DNA from: Nitrosopumilales archaeon CG_4_9_14_0_2_um_filter_34_16
Lineage (GTDB): Archaea; Thermoproteota; Nitrososphaeria; Nitrososphaerales; Nitrosopumilaceae
Length of the DNA stretch: 16,865 bases
NCBI GenBank assembly: GCA_002788515.1
Contig: PFRJ01000102.1
Coordinates: forward strand, 1-16,865
Direction: 5' to 3'
Shown here: piece after piece, positions 1-6,833 of the stretch
How positions within the stretch are numbered: position 1 is the first letter of the stretch
Layout of the letters: every line of letters starts with the position of its first letter
Notes under the pieces: model-generated
The model's database searches: none
Told to the model about the DNA's origin: nothing
Seen by the model: only the letters and a program-made list of their open reading frames with translations
Program-made: the position numbers and the translations under genes

Positions 1-695
1 ACATCATTGCAAACACCACTGAAACTTTGATGATTATGAGCAGAGCAACCTTCTGAAATGTAATAATGGAGAGTATCAGAATTTAGATAATTTTCAAACT
101 GTTTTTTAGAATGTATGAAATATACATCAAACCATGCATCTTCGTCATTGATGGATATAGAGTATTCGTATGATGTGTTCTCTTTGTGTGTGCATATAGG
201 AATGAATTGAGCATAGGATTCCACTGCAATTTGTTTTCCTATGGGAACATTAGGAAAAATTGAAACGTATGGATCGTCATTTAATTGAGTTCCCTGAAAC
301 AGTTCAATTTTATTGCGAATTGTATCAATTACATATCTATACAGCATTGGCTTCCAGCTTGATTCACAAGCACTGAATTCGTGTTGTAGTTGTACATACG
401 ATTTATCATTCTGATATTGTAACTGATTTGAATTATAATTCGTAAGAGTGGAAACATCAGAAGGATCTGCAAAGTAAATATTTTCACCAGAATTTGGATT
501 AAACCAAACATTTGTCACATCAAAAATAATATTTCCAGGATAGCTATTCCATTCTTCTTGTAGATGAACATAGATAGAATACTTGTTGATGGCCTGATCA
601 TATGGAGAACTGAAAATCAAATGCCCAAAGAATGCATTCAATAGTATCAATGTAAATGCAATTATTGGAAGTATAAAATAGAGAAACTTTTTCAT
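1..695 (-). CDS. Membrane-anchored or secreted hypothetical protein (3' end outside window)
   Basis: An uninterrupted frame starts at ATG 695 and runs off the left edge, so about 231 N-terminal residues are visible and the C-terminus is missing. The protein begins MKKFLYFILPIIAF and has one hydrophobic segment at about residues 4-23, which fits a signal peptide or N-terminal anchor; the rest would lie outside the cytoplasmic membrane. The following part is rich in Tyr, Asn, Asp and Ser and contains a few cysteines, two of them near the truncated end (in EGCSAHNH and GVCND), but I recognise no domain. Such poorly conserved exported proteins are common in Nitrosopumilus-type genomes. It is divergent from the gene at 852. 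That this is a gene is fairly secure because the frame is open for 231 codons with normal AT-rich codon use; function is unknown. Confidence 0.75.
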   Translation of the reverse strand, partial: MKKFLYFILPIIAFTLILLNAFFGHLIFSSPYDQAINKYSIYVHLQEEWNSYPGNIIFDVTNVWFNPNSGENIYFADPSDVSTLTNYNSNQLQYQNDKSYVQLQHEFSACESSWKPMLYRYVIDTIRNKIELFQGTQLNDDPYVSIFPNVPIGKQIAVESYAQFIPICTHKENTSYEYSISINDEDAWFDVYFIHSKKQFENYLNSDTLHYYISEGCSAHNHQSFSGVCND

Positions 696-820
696 TTGAT
701 TATAAACACCAGAAATTCAGTTAAGATTGTTTGGAACAGAATGTTTTAAGAAATGCTAGATTTTTTATAAAATTTTCAATTTAAGATGTAAAATGTAATT
801 TTCTTGGACAATAATGAGCT

Positions 821-830
821 TAGATAAATA
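821..830 (+). promoter_or_regulatory. TATA-like box for the TGRGT-repeat gene
   Basis: The stretch TAGATAAATA is centred about 26 bases before ATG 852, the spacing expected for an archaeal TATA box driving a leaderless or nearly leaderless transcript. A GGGGG run at 834-838 lies between it and the start codon and could alternatively act as a weak ribosome-binding site. Assigned by eye. Confidence 0.4.
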
Positions 831-851
831 CAAGGGGGTTTAATCTAAGAT

Positions 852-1124
852 ATGGGGAAAATTAAAATTAGAACAGGTAGAGGCACAGGAACTATCGAAG
901 TTGACGAAGATGCTTCAAAATGGTCTGGAGATGAATTCAGAAAGATCCAAGAAGCAAGGAAGAAAGCAACATCAAATAGAATGGTTCACACTGGTCGCGG
1001 AACTGGTTCAAGAAGACTAGGAGATATGCCTGATCCTAAAGCAAGACCTTCAACTGAAGGAATGACTAGAAGTACAGGTAGAGGAACTAGTTCAAGAAAG
1101 AGTACAAACAAAGGTTCAGGATAA
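852..1124 (+). CDS. Small basic protein with three TGRGT repeats
   Basis: A 90-residue, Lys/Arg/Gly/Thr-rich protein with no Cys and no membrane segment. The motif TGRGT occurs three times: residues 8-12 (RTGRGTGT), 47-51 (HTGRGTGS) and 75-79 (STGRGTSS). Between the first two repeats lies a more ordered, charged stretch (about 15-40, including DEDASKWSGDEF and a KIQEARKKA helix-like segment). The third repeat sits in a disordered Ser/Thr/Lys tail. The Gly-Arg-Gly core recalls AT-hooks or RGG-type nucleic-acid-binding tails, but AT-hooks are normally GRP, so binding to DNA or RNA is only an inference. The copies use different codons (GGTAGAGGC, GGTCGCGGA, GGTAGAGGA), so the repeat is kept at protein level. 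I recognise no named family. Start ATG 852 fits the upstream AT box. The gene converges on tal with only 45 bases between stops. Confidence 0.75.
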   Translation: MGKIKIRTGRGTGTIEVDEDASKWSGDEFRKIQEARKKATSNRMVHTGRGTGSRRLGDMPDPKARPSTEGMTRSTGRGTSSRKSTNKGSG

Positions 1125-1133
1125 TAAAGCCTC

Positions 1134-1161
1134 AATTTTTAATTTTTATGATTTTATTTTT
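1134..1161 (+). terminator. T-rich terminator region after the TGRGT-repeat gene
   Basis: Starting about 10 bases after the stop codon, the plus strand has successive T runs (ATTTTTAATTTTT, then ATTTTATTTTTA). Archaeal termination commonly uses oligo-T without a hairpin, and I see no strong stem here. Assigned by composition only. Confidence 0.35.
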
Positions 1162-1169
1162 AGAGAACA

Positions 1170-1835
1170 TTATATTTTAATATCTGGATTTCCAGATTTT
1201 AGCTTGTCCCAATCTGCAAGAAAATTTTGCAATCCAATTTTTGTCAAAGGGTGTTGTAACATTTTATCTAATACATCTGGAGGTAATGTAACAACATCTG
1301 CACCAATTTTTGCAGCATCAACTACATGTAATGGATGACGAACACTTGCAACAAGGATTTGAGTTCCAAAATCATAATTTGAAAAAACTTCTTTGATTTC
1401 TCTGATTAGATGCATTCCATCCTGACCAATATCATCTAATCTTCCAATAAATGGACTAACATATTTTGCACCTGATTTTGCAGCAAGTAAAGCTTGATTT
1501 GCAGAAAAGATCAAAGTAACATTAACAGGAATTCCCTCAGAAGATAATGATTTGCATGCTTTTAGACCGTCAGGAGTCATAGGAACTTTAACTACAACAT
1601 TTTTTCCGTATTGACGAAGTCGTTTTCCCTCTTCGATCATTCCAGAGTATTCAGTACTAACAACTTCTAAACTCACATCGCCTTTGATGATTTTTGTAAT
1701 TTCCGCCATAGCATCTTTTGGATTACCACCTTCTTTTGACATTAGTGAGGGATTAGTTGTGATTCCATCTAGCAAACCCATGTCATTGAATTTTCTAATA
1801 GATTCAAGATTAGCAGTATCAAGAAAAATCTTCAT
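1170..1835 (-). CDS. tal: Transaldolase, small single-domain type
   Basis: A 221-residue class I aldolase-type TIM barrel of the short transaldolase/fructose-6-phosphate aldolase family (about 215-220 residues is typical). It transfers a dihydroxyacetone unit between sugar phosphates in the non-oxidative pentose-phosphate pathway, in the cytoplasm. Seen: N-terminal MKIFLDTANL, the GITTNPSL strand-loop (24-31), the Schiff-base lysine K83 in VVVKVPMT, and SPFIGRLDD at 127-135. The residue matching the Tyr that marks fructose-6-phosphate aldolases is Phe129 here, which favours transaldolase activity (family knowledge; inference for this protein). The ATG overlaps the upstream transketolase stop as ATGA (1832-1835), and an AGGAG lies nine bases before it, so it is translated as the last gene of the operon. 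Confidence 0.93.
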   Translation of the reverse strand: MKIFLDTANLESIRKFNDMGLLDGITTNPSLMSKEGGNPKDAMAEITKIIKGDVSLEVVSTEYSGMIEEGKRLRQYGKNVVVKVPMTPDGLKACKSLSSEGIPVNVTLIFSANQALLAAKSGAKYVSPFIGRLDDIGQDGMHLIREIKEVFSNYDFGTQILVASVRHPLHVVDAAKIGADVVTLPPDVLDKMLQHPLTKIGLQNFLADWDKLKSGNPDIKI

Positions 1836-2806
1836 ATTTTTTTGCTCCTAATTTCTTTAACTTGTTTTGCTATATTAAAAGATGTTATTCCATGTTTCTC
1901 TAATAATAATGGAATTTCATTGTCACGTGCAGATTCACCAAACATATCTTGGGCTCCAATTCTCTTAATATGTACAGGGTAAGATTCAGAAACAGATTCT
2001 GCTACAGCAGAACCCATTCCACCGATGATGTTATGTTCTTCAGTGGTAACAATACAACCAGTTTCTCTAGCTGCTTTTTCTAGAATTTCATCATCTATTG
2101 GTTTAATTGAAAACATATCTAAAACTCTACAAGAGATTCCTTCTTGTTGTAATGATTCAGCAGCTTCTAAAGCCATTCTAACAGTAATACCACATGCAGC
2201 AATAGTACAATCTGAACCATCTCTTAGCACAATTCCTTTTCCAATTTGAAATTCTTGAGAATCAGAGTGAACAAGAGGGGTTGCAGATCTTGCCATTCTC
2301 ATGTAAAATGGTCCATATTCTCTAGCCATTAATCGAGTCAAATTTGAAACTGCAATAGTATCCGCAGGGATAAAGACTCTGAAATTAGGTATTACTCTCA
2401 TTATAGCAATATCTTCAATTTGTTGATGTGAACCGCCATCAGGACCTACTGACAAACCACCGTGAGATGCAACTAATTTGACATTGAGACCTTTTTTTCC
2501 AGGGGGTGACGGATATGCTATATTGTTTCGGATTTGATCAACTGCTCTGCCGGGTAAAAATATAGCATAAGTACTAGCAAAAGAAATTTTTCCAGATATA
2601 GCTAATCCAGCAGACATTGTAACAAGATTGGCTTCAGCAATACCAACATTGAAAAATCTATCAGGAAATTCTTTTCCAAATGCAGAAGTTTTTAATGAAT
2701 CAGTTGTATCTGCACCTAAAACAACGATGTTTGGATTTTCTTTTCCTAATTGAACTAAGGATTTAGAATATTCAGAACGCATATCGGTCATTATTGGTTC
2801 ATTCAA
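1832..2806 (-). CDS. Transketolase, C-terminal subunit (pyrimidine-binding and C-terminal domains)
   Basis: A 324-residue split-transketolase C-half. It supplies the pyrimidine-binding domain (about 5-170) and the C-terminal domain (about 185-310), and pairs with the N-half encoded upstream to bind thiamine diphosphate and move two-carbon ketol units between sugar phosphates. Seen: FNVGIAEANLV with the catalytic Glu that contacts the thiamine aminopyrimidine, the SHGGLSVGPDGGSHQ loop with phosphate- and sugar-contacting histidines, and GIVLRDGSDCTIAACG opening the last domain. The first codon is TTG at 2806, overlapping the upstream stop as TTGA. GGAGG at ten bases upstream supports this start; the next in-frame ATG (2791, MTDMRSEY) lacks a site at proper distance. 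The overlap with the fusion gene suggests translational coupling and roughly matched amounts of the two subunits. Confidence 0.92.
   Translation of the reverse strand: MNEPIMTDMRSEYSKSLVQLGKENPNIVVLGADTTDSLKTSAFGKEFPDRFFNVGIAEANLVTMSAGLAISGKISFASTYAIFLPGRAVDQIRNNIAYPSPPGKKGLNVKLVASHGGLSVGPDGGSHQQIEDIAIMRVIPNFRVFIPADTIAVSNLTRLMAREYGPFYMRMARSATPLVHSDSQEFQIGKGIVLRDGSDCTIAACGITVRMALEAAESLQQEGISCRVLDMFSIKPIDDEILEKAARETGCIVTTEEHNIIGGMGSAVAESVSESYPVHIKRIGAQDMFGESARDNEIPLLLEKHGITSFNIAKQVKEIRSKKI
1845..1849 (-). promoter_or_regulatory. Shine-Dalgarno site for tal
   Basis: On the minus strand AGGAG precedes the tal ATG by nine bases, inside the end of the transketolase C-half gene. It supports ATG 1835 and translation as an internal operon gene. 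Confidence 0.7.
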
Positions 2807-4470
2807 ATGTATCCCGCCTCCCGTGCAATTTTTTTAATTTGTTCTTTCTTTTCACCTATAACGTGTAGACCAATCCATTTGTTTACTAAATCACTTCCAC
2901 CAAGTTCATTTGCTTTTGCAAGTAAACCAGATCTTCTTGATTTTAAAACCTCAGATCTAAAAGATCTAATCGCATCTCGAACATCTTGTTGACCAATAAT
3001 TGCACCGCCTCCAACAAAAACACGAGCGCCATCAGCAAATACTGACCCTATATTTTCTAGATTAACACCCCCATCAGCCTCAATATAGCCTGAAAAATTA
3101 TGTTCTTTTAAAATAGAATTTAATTTTGCCATTTTTGCATGTGTTTCTTCGATATATTTTTGACCAGATTTTCCAGGTACTACTGACATGACAATTAGTT
3201 GATCAAGTGAAGGGAGAAATTTGTAAGACCATTCAGGCAATTCAGTGTCAGGATTAATTGAAAAACCAACGCCTACTTGGTTTTGTTTTAATATATCATG
3301 AATTTCTCCAAAGCTAGATTCATCTGTTACTTCAGCATGAACTGTAATTATATCACTGCCAGCATCAACATAATCTTTGACATATTTCACAGGTTCATCA
3401 ATCATCAGATGTGTATCAAATGGAATTACCGTAAGTGATCTTAGTTCTTTAATTTTATTATGATCAAATGTTTTTGTTGGAACGAATTGACCATCCATTA
3501 CATCAAGATGAATATAATCTGCTCTGCCTGTCACACATCGCTTTATTTCATTTTCTAAATTTGTCATATCTCCTGCAATGATTGATGGTGCAATCATAAA
3601 TTGTGAATCTAATTCAAGGTTAATTATTGGAACCACATCAGAATCAGGAGCTTTTCCATGCCATTGAGGATTATCTTCCATATGTTCTATGGATTTTCCT
3701 TTAATTGTTCTGGCAATTATCATAGTCGGTACTCCTTTTGTTGCATTTGCTTTTGCAATAGCAGCATCGATTTGTTCAATTCTATGTCCATCAATTTCAA
3801 TTACATTCCAACCAAAAGATCTCCATTTATCACCTGTTTTCCATCGCGATGCATCTTTCCACATTTCAGAAAGATCATCTCCTTCCAATTTTTCATCAAG
3901 TGGCATAACTTTTTCAGTGTAAGAATCTTGTTGGATAAAATTTCTATCAAGGAAAGCAGTAAGATTATCAACTTTGTATTTTGCAGCAGCCATAGCAGCT
4001 TCCCAGACTTGACCTTCATCAGATTCTCCATCTCCAATAATTGTGTAAACATGATGATTTTTAGAATCAAGTTTTGCAGCCAGTGCAATCCCAACAGAAT
4101 AAGACAATCCAGTACCTAAAGAACCTCCACAAAATTCTACACCGGGGCATTTGAGATCAGGATGCCCCTGAAGTTTGCTGCCAAATTTTCGTAGAGTTTC
4201 AATATCAGATTCAGGAAAATATCCTGCAACTGCCATGTTAGAAAACAATCCAGGAGCTGCATGACCTTTTGATAAAACTAAACGATCCCTATCTTCCCAT
4301 TGAGGATTTTTGGGATCAAATTTCAAATATTTGTTAAACAAACAACCGAGAATCTCTGCCATAGAAAAAGAACCGCCTGGATGACCAGAGCCTGCAGCAT
4401 TTGTACCTTTAATCACTAATTTTCTAGATCTAAGGATATTTTTCTTAATTTGGTAATAATTAAGCCTCAT
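2803..4470 (-). CDS. Transketolase N-terminal subunit fused to ribulose-phosphate 3-epimerase
   Basis: A 555-residue two-enzyme fusion. Residues about 1-285 are the thiamine-diphosphate-binding half of transketolase: GSGHPGGSFS (27-36), SKGHAAP (67-73), and the cofactor motif GDGESDEG (147-154) ending at N177 in DRNFIQ. Residues about 291-507 are a ribulose-5-phosphate 3-epimerase barrel: APSIIAGD, IHLDVMDG (320-327), THLMI (353-357), VMSVVPGKSGQ (427-437), ADGGV (465-469) and GGGAIIG (487-493). The expected metal ligands H321, D323, H354 and D466 and the conserved methionines M325, M356 and M428 are all present. A Lys/Glu-rich tail of about 45 residues follows and belongs to neither family that I can tell. 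Usual split transketolase N-halves are about 270-290 residues, so the length is fully explained by the extra domain. Start ATG 4470 has an AT box 28 bases upstream. It is the first gene of the operon with the C-half and transaldolase. Confidence 0.93.
   Translation of the reverse strand: MRLNYYQIKKNILRSRKLVIKGTNAAGSGHPGGSFSMAEILGCLFNKYLKFDPKNPQWEDRDRLVLSKGHAAPGLFSNMAVAGYFPESDIETLRKFGSKLQGHPDLKCPGVEFCGGSLGTGLSYSVGIALAAKLDSKNHHVYTIIGDGESDEGQVWEAAMAAAKYKVDNLTAFLDRNFIQQDSYTEKVMPLDEKLEGDDLSEMWKDASRWKTGDKWRSFGWNVIEIDGHRIEQIDAAIAKANATKGVPTMIIARTIKGKSIEHMEDNPQWHGKAPDSDVVPIINLELDSQFMIAPSIIAGDMTNLENEIKRCVTGRADYIHLDVMDGQFVPTKTFDHNKIKELRSLTVIPFDTHLMIDEPVKYVKDYVDAGSDIITVHAEVTDESSFGEIHDILKQNQVGVGFSINPDTELPEWSYKFLPSLDQLIVMSVVPGKSGQKYIEETHAKMAKLNSILKEHNFSGYIEADGGVNLENIGSVFADGARVFVGGGAIIGQQDVRDAIRSFRSEVLKSRRSGLLAKANELGGSDLVNKWIGLHVIGEKKEQIKKIAREAGYI
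2817..2821 (-). promoter_or_regulatory. Shine-Dalgarno site deciding the TTG start of the transketolase C-half
   Basis: GGAGG on the minus strand ends ten bases before TTG 2806 and 25 bases before the alternative ATG 2791. This favours the TTG, which shares two bases with the TGA stop of the upstream gene (TTGA). Confidence 0.65.
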
Positions 4471-4493
4471 CTCGATCGTTGTTCTTAGAAATT

Positions 4494-4503
4494 GAATAAA
4501 AAT
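4494..4503 (-). promoter_or_regulatory. TATA-like box for the pentose-phosphate operon
   Basis: On the minus strand ATTTTTATTC is centred about 28 bases before ATG 4470, consistent with a leaderless first gene. By eye only. Confidence 0.45.
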
Positions 4504-4515
4504 CTACTTCTGTAA

Positions 4516-4525
4516 AATTTTAATG
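4516..4525 (+). promoter_or_regulatory. TATA-like box for the CxxC protein gene
   Basis: AATTTTAATG is centred about 26 bases before ATG 4547. It is separate from the minus-strand box at 4494-4503, so this 76-base divergent spacer seems to hold two promoters. Confidence 0.4.
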
Positions 4526-4546
4526 TAAACCATACTTTGTAATATT

Positions 4547-4924
4547 ATGGAAGTCAAAGAAAAAATCCCAATAATGTTATTTGATAATCAATGTTATTTG
4601 TGTACAAAATTTGCAAAATATGTTAATTTTTTTGCCAGAGGTAAAATCACAACAGTAGGGCATTATTCAGAATTTGGGGAAAAGATAAGAAATGAACTTT
4701 TAGATGAATCTGCTCTTGAGATGTTTTGGTTCATTAGTGAAAAAAGAGCTTTTGGTGGAAGAGCAGCATTATACCCATTAATAAAAACAATCATAACAAA
4801 AAATGCTAAAAATCCAACAATTATCAAATCAGAGGACACATGCAAACAGAATTGTAAAACAGTCAAAGCAGTATTTGTAAGGTCAGCAAGTGTACTCACA
4901 ACCAGTAAAAAAATAGATTTTTAG
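4547..4924 (+). CDS. Small DCC/DUF393-like thiol protein
   Basis: A 125-residue protein whose N-terminus, PIMLFDNQCYLCTKF, matches the layout of the DCC family (DUF393, putative thiol-disulfide oxidoreductases), where a strand is followed by D-x-x-C-x-x-C at the start of a helix; here C16 and C19. A segment YVNFFARGKIT follows as in the family, and AALYPLIKTI (73-82) resembles its helical core. A second pair, C99 and C103 in TCKQNCK, is not a standard feature I know and might supply a resolving disulfide or metal ligands. No signal peptide or clear membrane span, so probably cytoplasmic. ATG 4547 fits the AT box upstream. The aminopeptidase gene begins 31 bases downstream and may be co-transcribed. 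Family assignment rests on the N-terminal pattern only; a redox role is inference. Confidence 0.6.
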   Translation: MEVKEKIPIMLFDNQCYLCTKFAKYVNFFARGKITTVGHYSEFGEKIRNELLDESALEMFWFISEKRAFGGRAALYPLIKTIITKNAKNPTIIKSEDTCKQNCKTVKAVFVRSASVLTTSKKIDF

Positions 4925-4955
4925 CAAATCTAAATATCACAGCAGAAAATAAAGT

Positions 4956-6434
4956 ATGATTATGAAGATTAAAACTGAAAATTCTGTAAAAATAAAGACT
5001 AGTCTTCTATGTGGATTTGTGTTAGAAAATTCTAACAACGTTTTAGGATTAGGAAAATACGATGTTAAAACAACTTTGGCAATTAATCAATCTTTAAAAG
5101 ATATGGAAGGAAAACTGGGAAGAATAAGCATAATTCCAATGCCAGGAAAAAATCCTGCCCAAAGAATTCTACTTGCAGGAATAGGTAAAAAAGAAAATCT
5201 GACAAATGACACTATCAGACATGTTTCAGGTAAAATTGCACAAAAATCAAGAGAACTAAAATTAAAAGAATTTTCAATTATTACGCCTCCAAGTTTTGTA
5301 ATAGATCAGATTTCTTCAGTCACACAAATCATTGAAGGTTGTAAAATGTCACTATACAAATTCGATAAATTTAAAGCAGAAAAAGCTGAAAAATCACCAG
5401 ATTTAACAATAATAGTTTCTAAATCAAGTAAAATTTTACATGCTATAAAAACAGCTGAGATTGTATCAGAGGGTGCAATATTTACCAAAAGCATTGCCAA
5501 TTTACCACCAAACGAATGTACTCCAACAACATTGGCAAATTTTGCAAGAATGATTTCGAAAAAAAATAAAATGAAATGTTATGTTATCTCAGAACCAGAA
5601 TTAAAAAAGAAAGGTTTTGGAGGAATTTCAGCAGTAGGGCAAGGAAGTAAAAAAGAACCAAAGTTAATTGTTTTAGAGCATACTCATGGACCAAAAAATG
5701 AAAACCCTGTTGTGTTAGTAGGAAAAGCTGTAACATTTGATACAGGTGGGATTTCTTTAAAACCAGGAGATAGAATGGATGAGATGAAATTTGACAAGTG
5801 TGGAGGGTGTACAGTTCTTGGAATAATGAAAGCAGTTTCAGAATTAAAACTACCCATTAATGTTGTAGGCATTATTCCTTCAGTTGAAAATATGCCAAGT
5901 GGTGAATCATACAGACCAGGAGATATCATAAAATTGTATAGTGGAAAAACAGCAGAAATTCTAAATACCGATGCAGAAGGCAGATTGATTCTGGCTGATG
6001 CACTGGCATATGGAGAAAAACAATACACTCCAAAAGCCATCATAGACTTTGCAACTCTTACAGGTGCATGCATTGTAGCACTAGGTACCAATGTAGCAGC
6101 AATTGTATCAAATGATGAGAAACTAACAAAAAGAATTAATGAATCTTCTAAAAAAACTACTGAACAAGTATGGGAACTCCCATTAAATCAAGACTATACG
6201 GATATGATAAAATCAGATGTTGCAGACATGAAAAATGTAGGAATAGGAAGAGCTGCAGGAACTATCACCGCGGCTGCATTTTTAAAAAATGCTGTGGAAA
6301 AAACACCGTGGGTACATATCGATATTGCAGGAGTTGCATGGATACAAAGTGCAACAAAAGAAAAATCATACAACCCAAAAGGTGCAACGGGTTTTGGTGT
6401 AAGATTAATTTTAGACTATTTGCAAAACGTGTAG
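4956..6434 (+). CDS. Leucyl aminopeptidase, family M17
   Basis: A 492-residue cytosolic aminopeptidase releasing N-terminal residues from peptides; M17 enzymes are normally two-metal hexamers of about 480-500 residues. The N-terminal domain (about 1-165) is variable; the catalytic domain shows VGKAVTFDTGG (255-265) and NTDAEGRL (337-344). The expected metal and catalytic residues K257, D262, D280, D339, E341 and R343 are all present, as is K269. Just after D280 the sequence reads DKCGGC rather than the usual D-M-G/S-G-A/S, placing C282 and C285 close to the metal site. The C-terminal GRAAGTITAAAFL and GATGFGVRL are typical. Start: ATG 4956 or ATG 4962, two codons later; an AT-rich TAAATATCA at 4930-4938 sits 28 bases before the second, which would suit a leaderless transcript. 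It ends two bases from the convergent zinc-finger gene. Confidence 0.94.
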   Translation: MIMKIKTENSVKIKTSLLCGFVLENSNNVLGLGKYDVKTTLAINQSLKDMEGKLGRISIIPMPGKNPAQRILLAGIGKKENLTNDTIRHVSGKIAQKSRELKLKEFSIITPPSFVIDQISSVTQIIEGCKMSLYKFDKFKAEKAEKSPDLTIIVSKSSKILHAIKTAEIVSEGAIFTKSIANLPPNECTPTTLANFARMISKKNKMKCYVISEPELKKKGFGGISAVGQGSKKEPKLIVLEHTHGPKNENPVVLVGKAVTFDTGGISLKPGDRMDEMKFDKCGGCTVLGIMKAVSELKLPINVVGIIPSVENMPSGESYRPGDIIKLYSGKTAEILNTDAEGRLILADALAYGEKQYTPKAIIDFATLTGACIVALGTNVAAIVSNDEKLTKRINESSKKTTEQVWELPLNQDYTDMIKSDVADMKNVGIGRAAGTITAAAFLKNAVEKTPWVHIDIAGVAWIQSATKEKSYNPKGATGFGVRLILDYLQNV

Positions 6435-6436
6435 AA

Positions 6437-6565
6437 TCAATAACCTCGACTATTTCTGTCAGGCGTACCAACATTTGGATTTCTCCATCCATGCTTTTCC
6501 ATCATGTGGTTAAGTAGTCGTATATCATTATCACATATTTCTCCACAAACGCTACAATTTGACAT
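6437..6565 (-). CDS. 42-residue C2H2 zinc-finger mini-protein
   Basis: A short frame (ATG 6565 to TGA 6437) encodes MSNCSVCGEICDNDI followed by RLLNHMMEKHGWRNP and a polar tail. It holds one C2H2 finger: C4-x2-C7-x12-H20-x4-H25, with spacing very close to classical fingers (x2-5, x12, x3-5) and a hydrophobic Leu two residues before the first His. This makes a zinc-bound beta-beta-alpha fold likely; the partner (DNA, RNA or protein) cannot be told. Single-finger proteins of this size occur in archaea (family knowledge). The gene lies behind the 5S rRNA on the same strand, has its own AT box at 6592-6601, and stops two bases from the aminopeptidase stop on the other strand, a tight convergent packing that supports it being real. 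An opposite-strand frame overlaps but looks like a shadow. Confidence 0.7.
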   Translation of the reverse strand: MSNCSVCGEICDNDIRLLNHMMEKHGWRNPNVGTPDRNSRGY

Positions 6566-6591
6566 TTAATTCACAACGATCAAACTAATTC

Positions 6592-6601
6592 TATATTAAA
6601 A
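6592..6601 (-). promoter_or_regulatory. TATA-like box for the zinc-finger mini-gene
   Basis: On the minus strand TTTTAATATA is centred about 31 bases before ATG 6565, between the 3' end of the 5S rRNA and the small gene. It suggests separate transcription rather than read-through from the rRNA. Confidence 0.45.
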
Positions 6602-6623
6602 CATTGATTGTAAATTAGAAAAT

Positions 6624-6736
6624 GCCAGCACTGTTGCTTCCCAAGAGCTCTCGCATCTTAGTAGCACAACAGCGACGTCAGGTTTGACTTCCAAGTTCGG
6701 AATGGGATTGGGTCGCACCCTAACGCTATGGCCGGC
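6624..6736 (-). rRNA. rrf: 5S ribosomal RNA
   Basis: The minus strand carries the conserved 5S core: CCCATTCCGAACTTGGAAG, then a TCAAACCTGACG segment, and near the 3' side TGCGAGAGCTCTTGGGAA. The ends pair as helix I: 5' GCCGGC (6736-6731) with 3' GCTGGC (6629-6624), including one G-U pair. About 113 bases lie between these ends; mature ends may extend a few bases, since the family is usually about 115-125. No 16S or 23S sequence is in the window, which fits Nitrososphaerota, where 5S is typically unlinked from the 16S-23S operon (established knowledge). It is divergent from the ABCE1 gene, whose product recycles ribosomes. Confidence 0.95.
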
Positions 6737-6760
6737 TTGAAAATTAATGTTAAATTCTCA

Positions 6761-6768
6761 TCTATTAA
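6761..6768 (-). promoter_or_regulatory. TATA-like box for 5S rRNA
   Basis: On the minus strand TTAATAGA is centred about 28 bases before the 5S 5' end at 6736. It is a weak match; the spacing is the main support. Confidence 0.3.
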
Positions 6769-6802
6769 CGTAACGCCAGATTGAAAATGAGATTCAAAAT
6801 AG

Positions 6803-6809
6803 GTATAAA
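6803..6809 (+). promoter_or_regulatory. TATA box for the ABCE1 gene
   Basis: GTATAAA is centred about 28 bases before ATG 6834, giving a leaderless or nearly leaderless mRNA. It is one of the clearer boxes in the window. Confidence 0.5.
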
Positions 6810-6833
6810 GCAAAGAAAATACTCGACTACAAC

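Noticed and set aside
1921..1930. TCACGTGC, a possible parS-like half match.
   Set aside because: It lies in the transketolase C-half coding sequence, matches only the short core and lacks symmetry.
3658..4119. 153-codon plus-strand frame opposite the transketolase N-half.
   Set aside because: Antisense to a strongly conserved enzyme, with a composition (Ser, Phe, Ile, Cys rich) typical of shadow frames.
6170..6517. Plus-strand Cys/Arg/Lys-rich frame of 115 codons overlapping the aminopeptidase end and the zinc-finger gene.
   Set aside because: It is a shifted reading of the aminopeptidase 3' end; the aminopeptidase and zinc-finger motifs explain the DNA.
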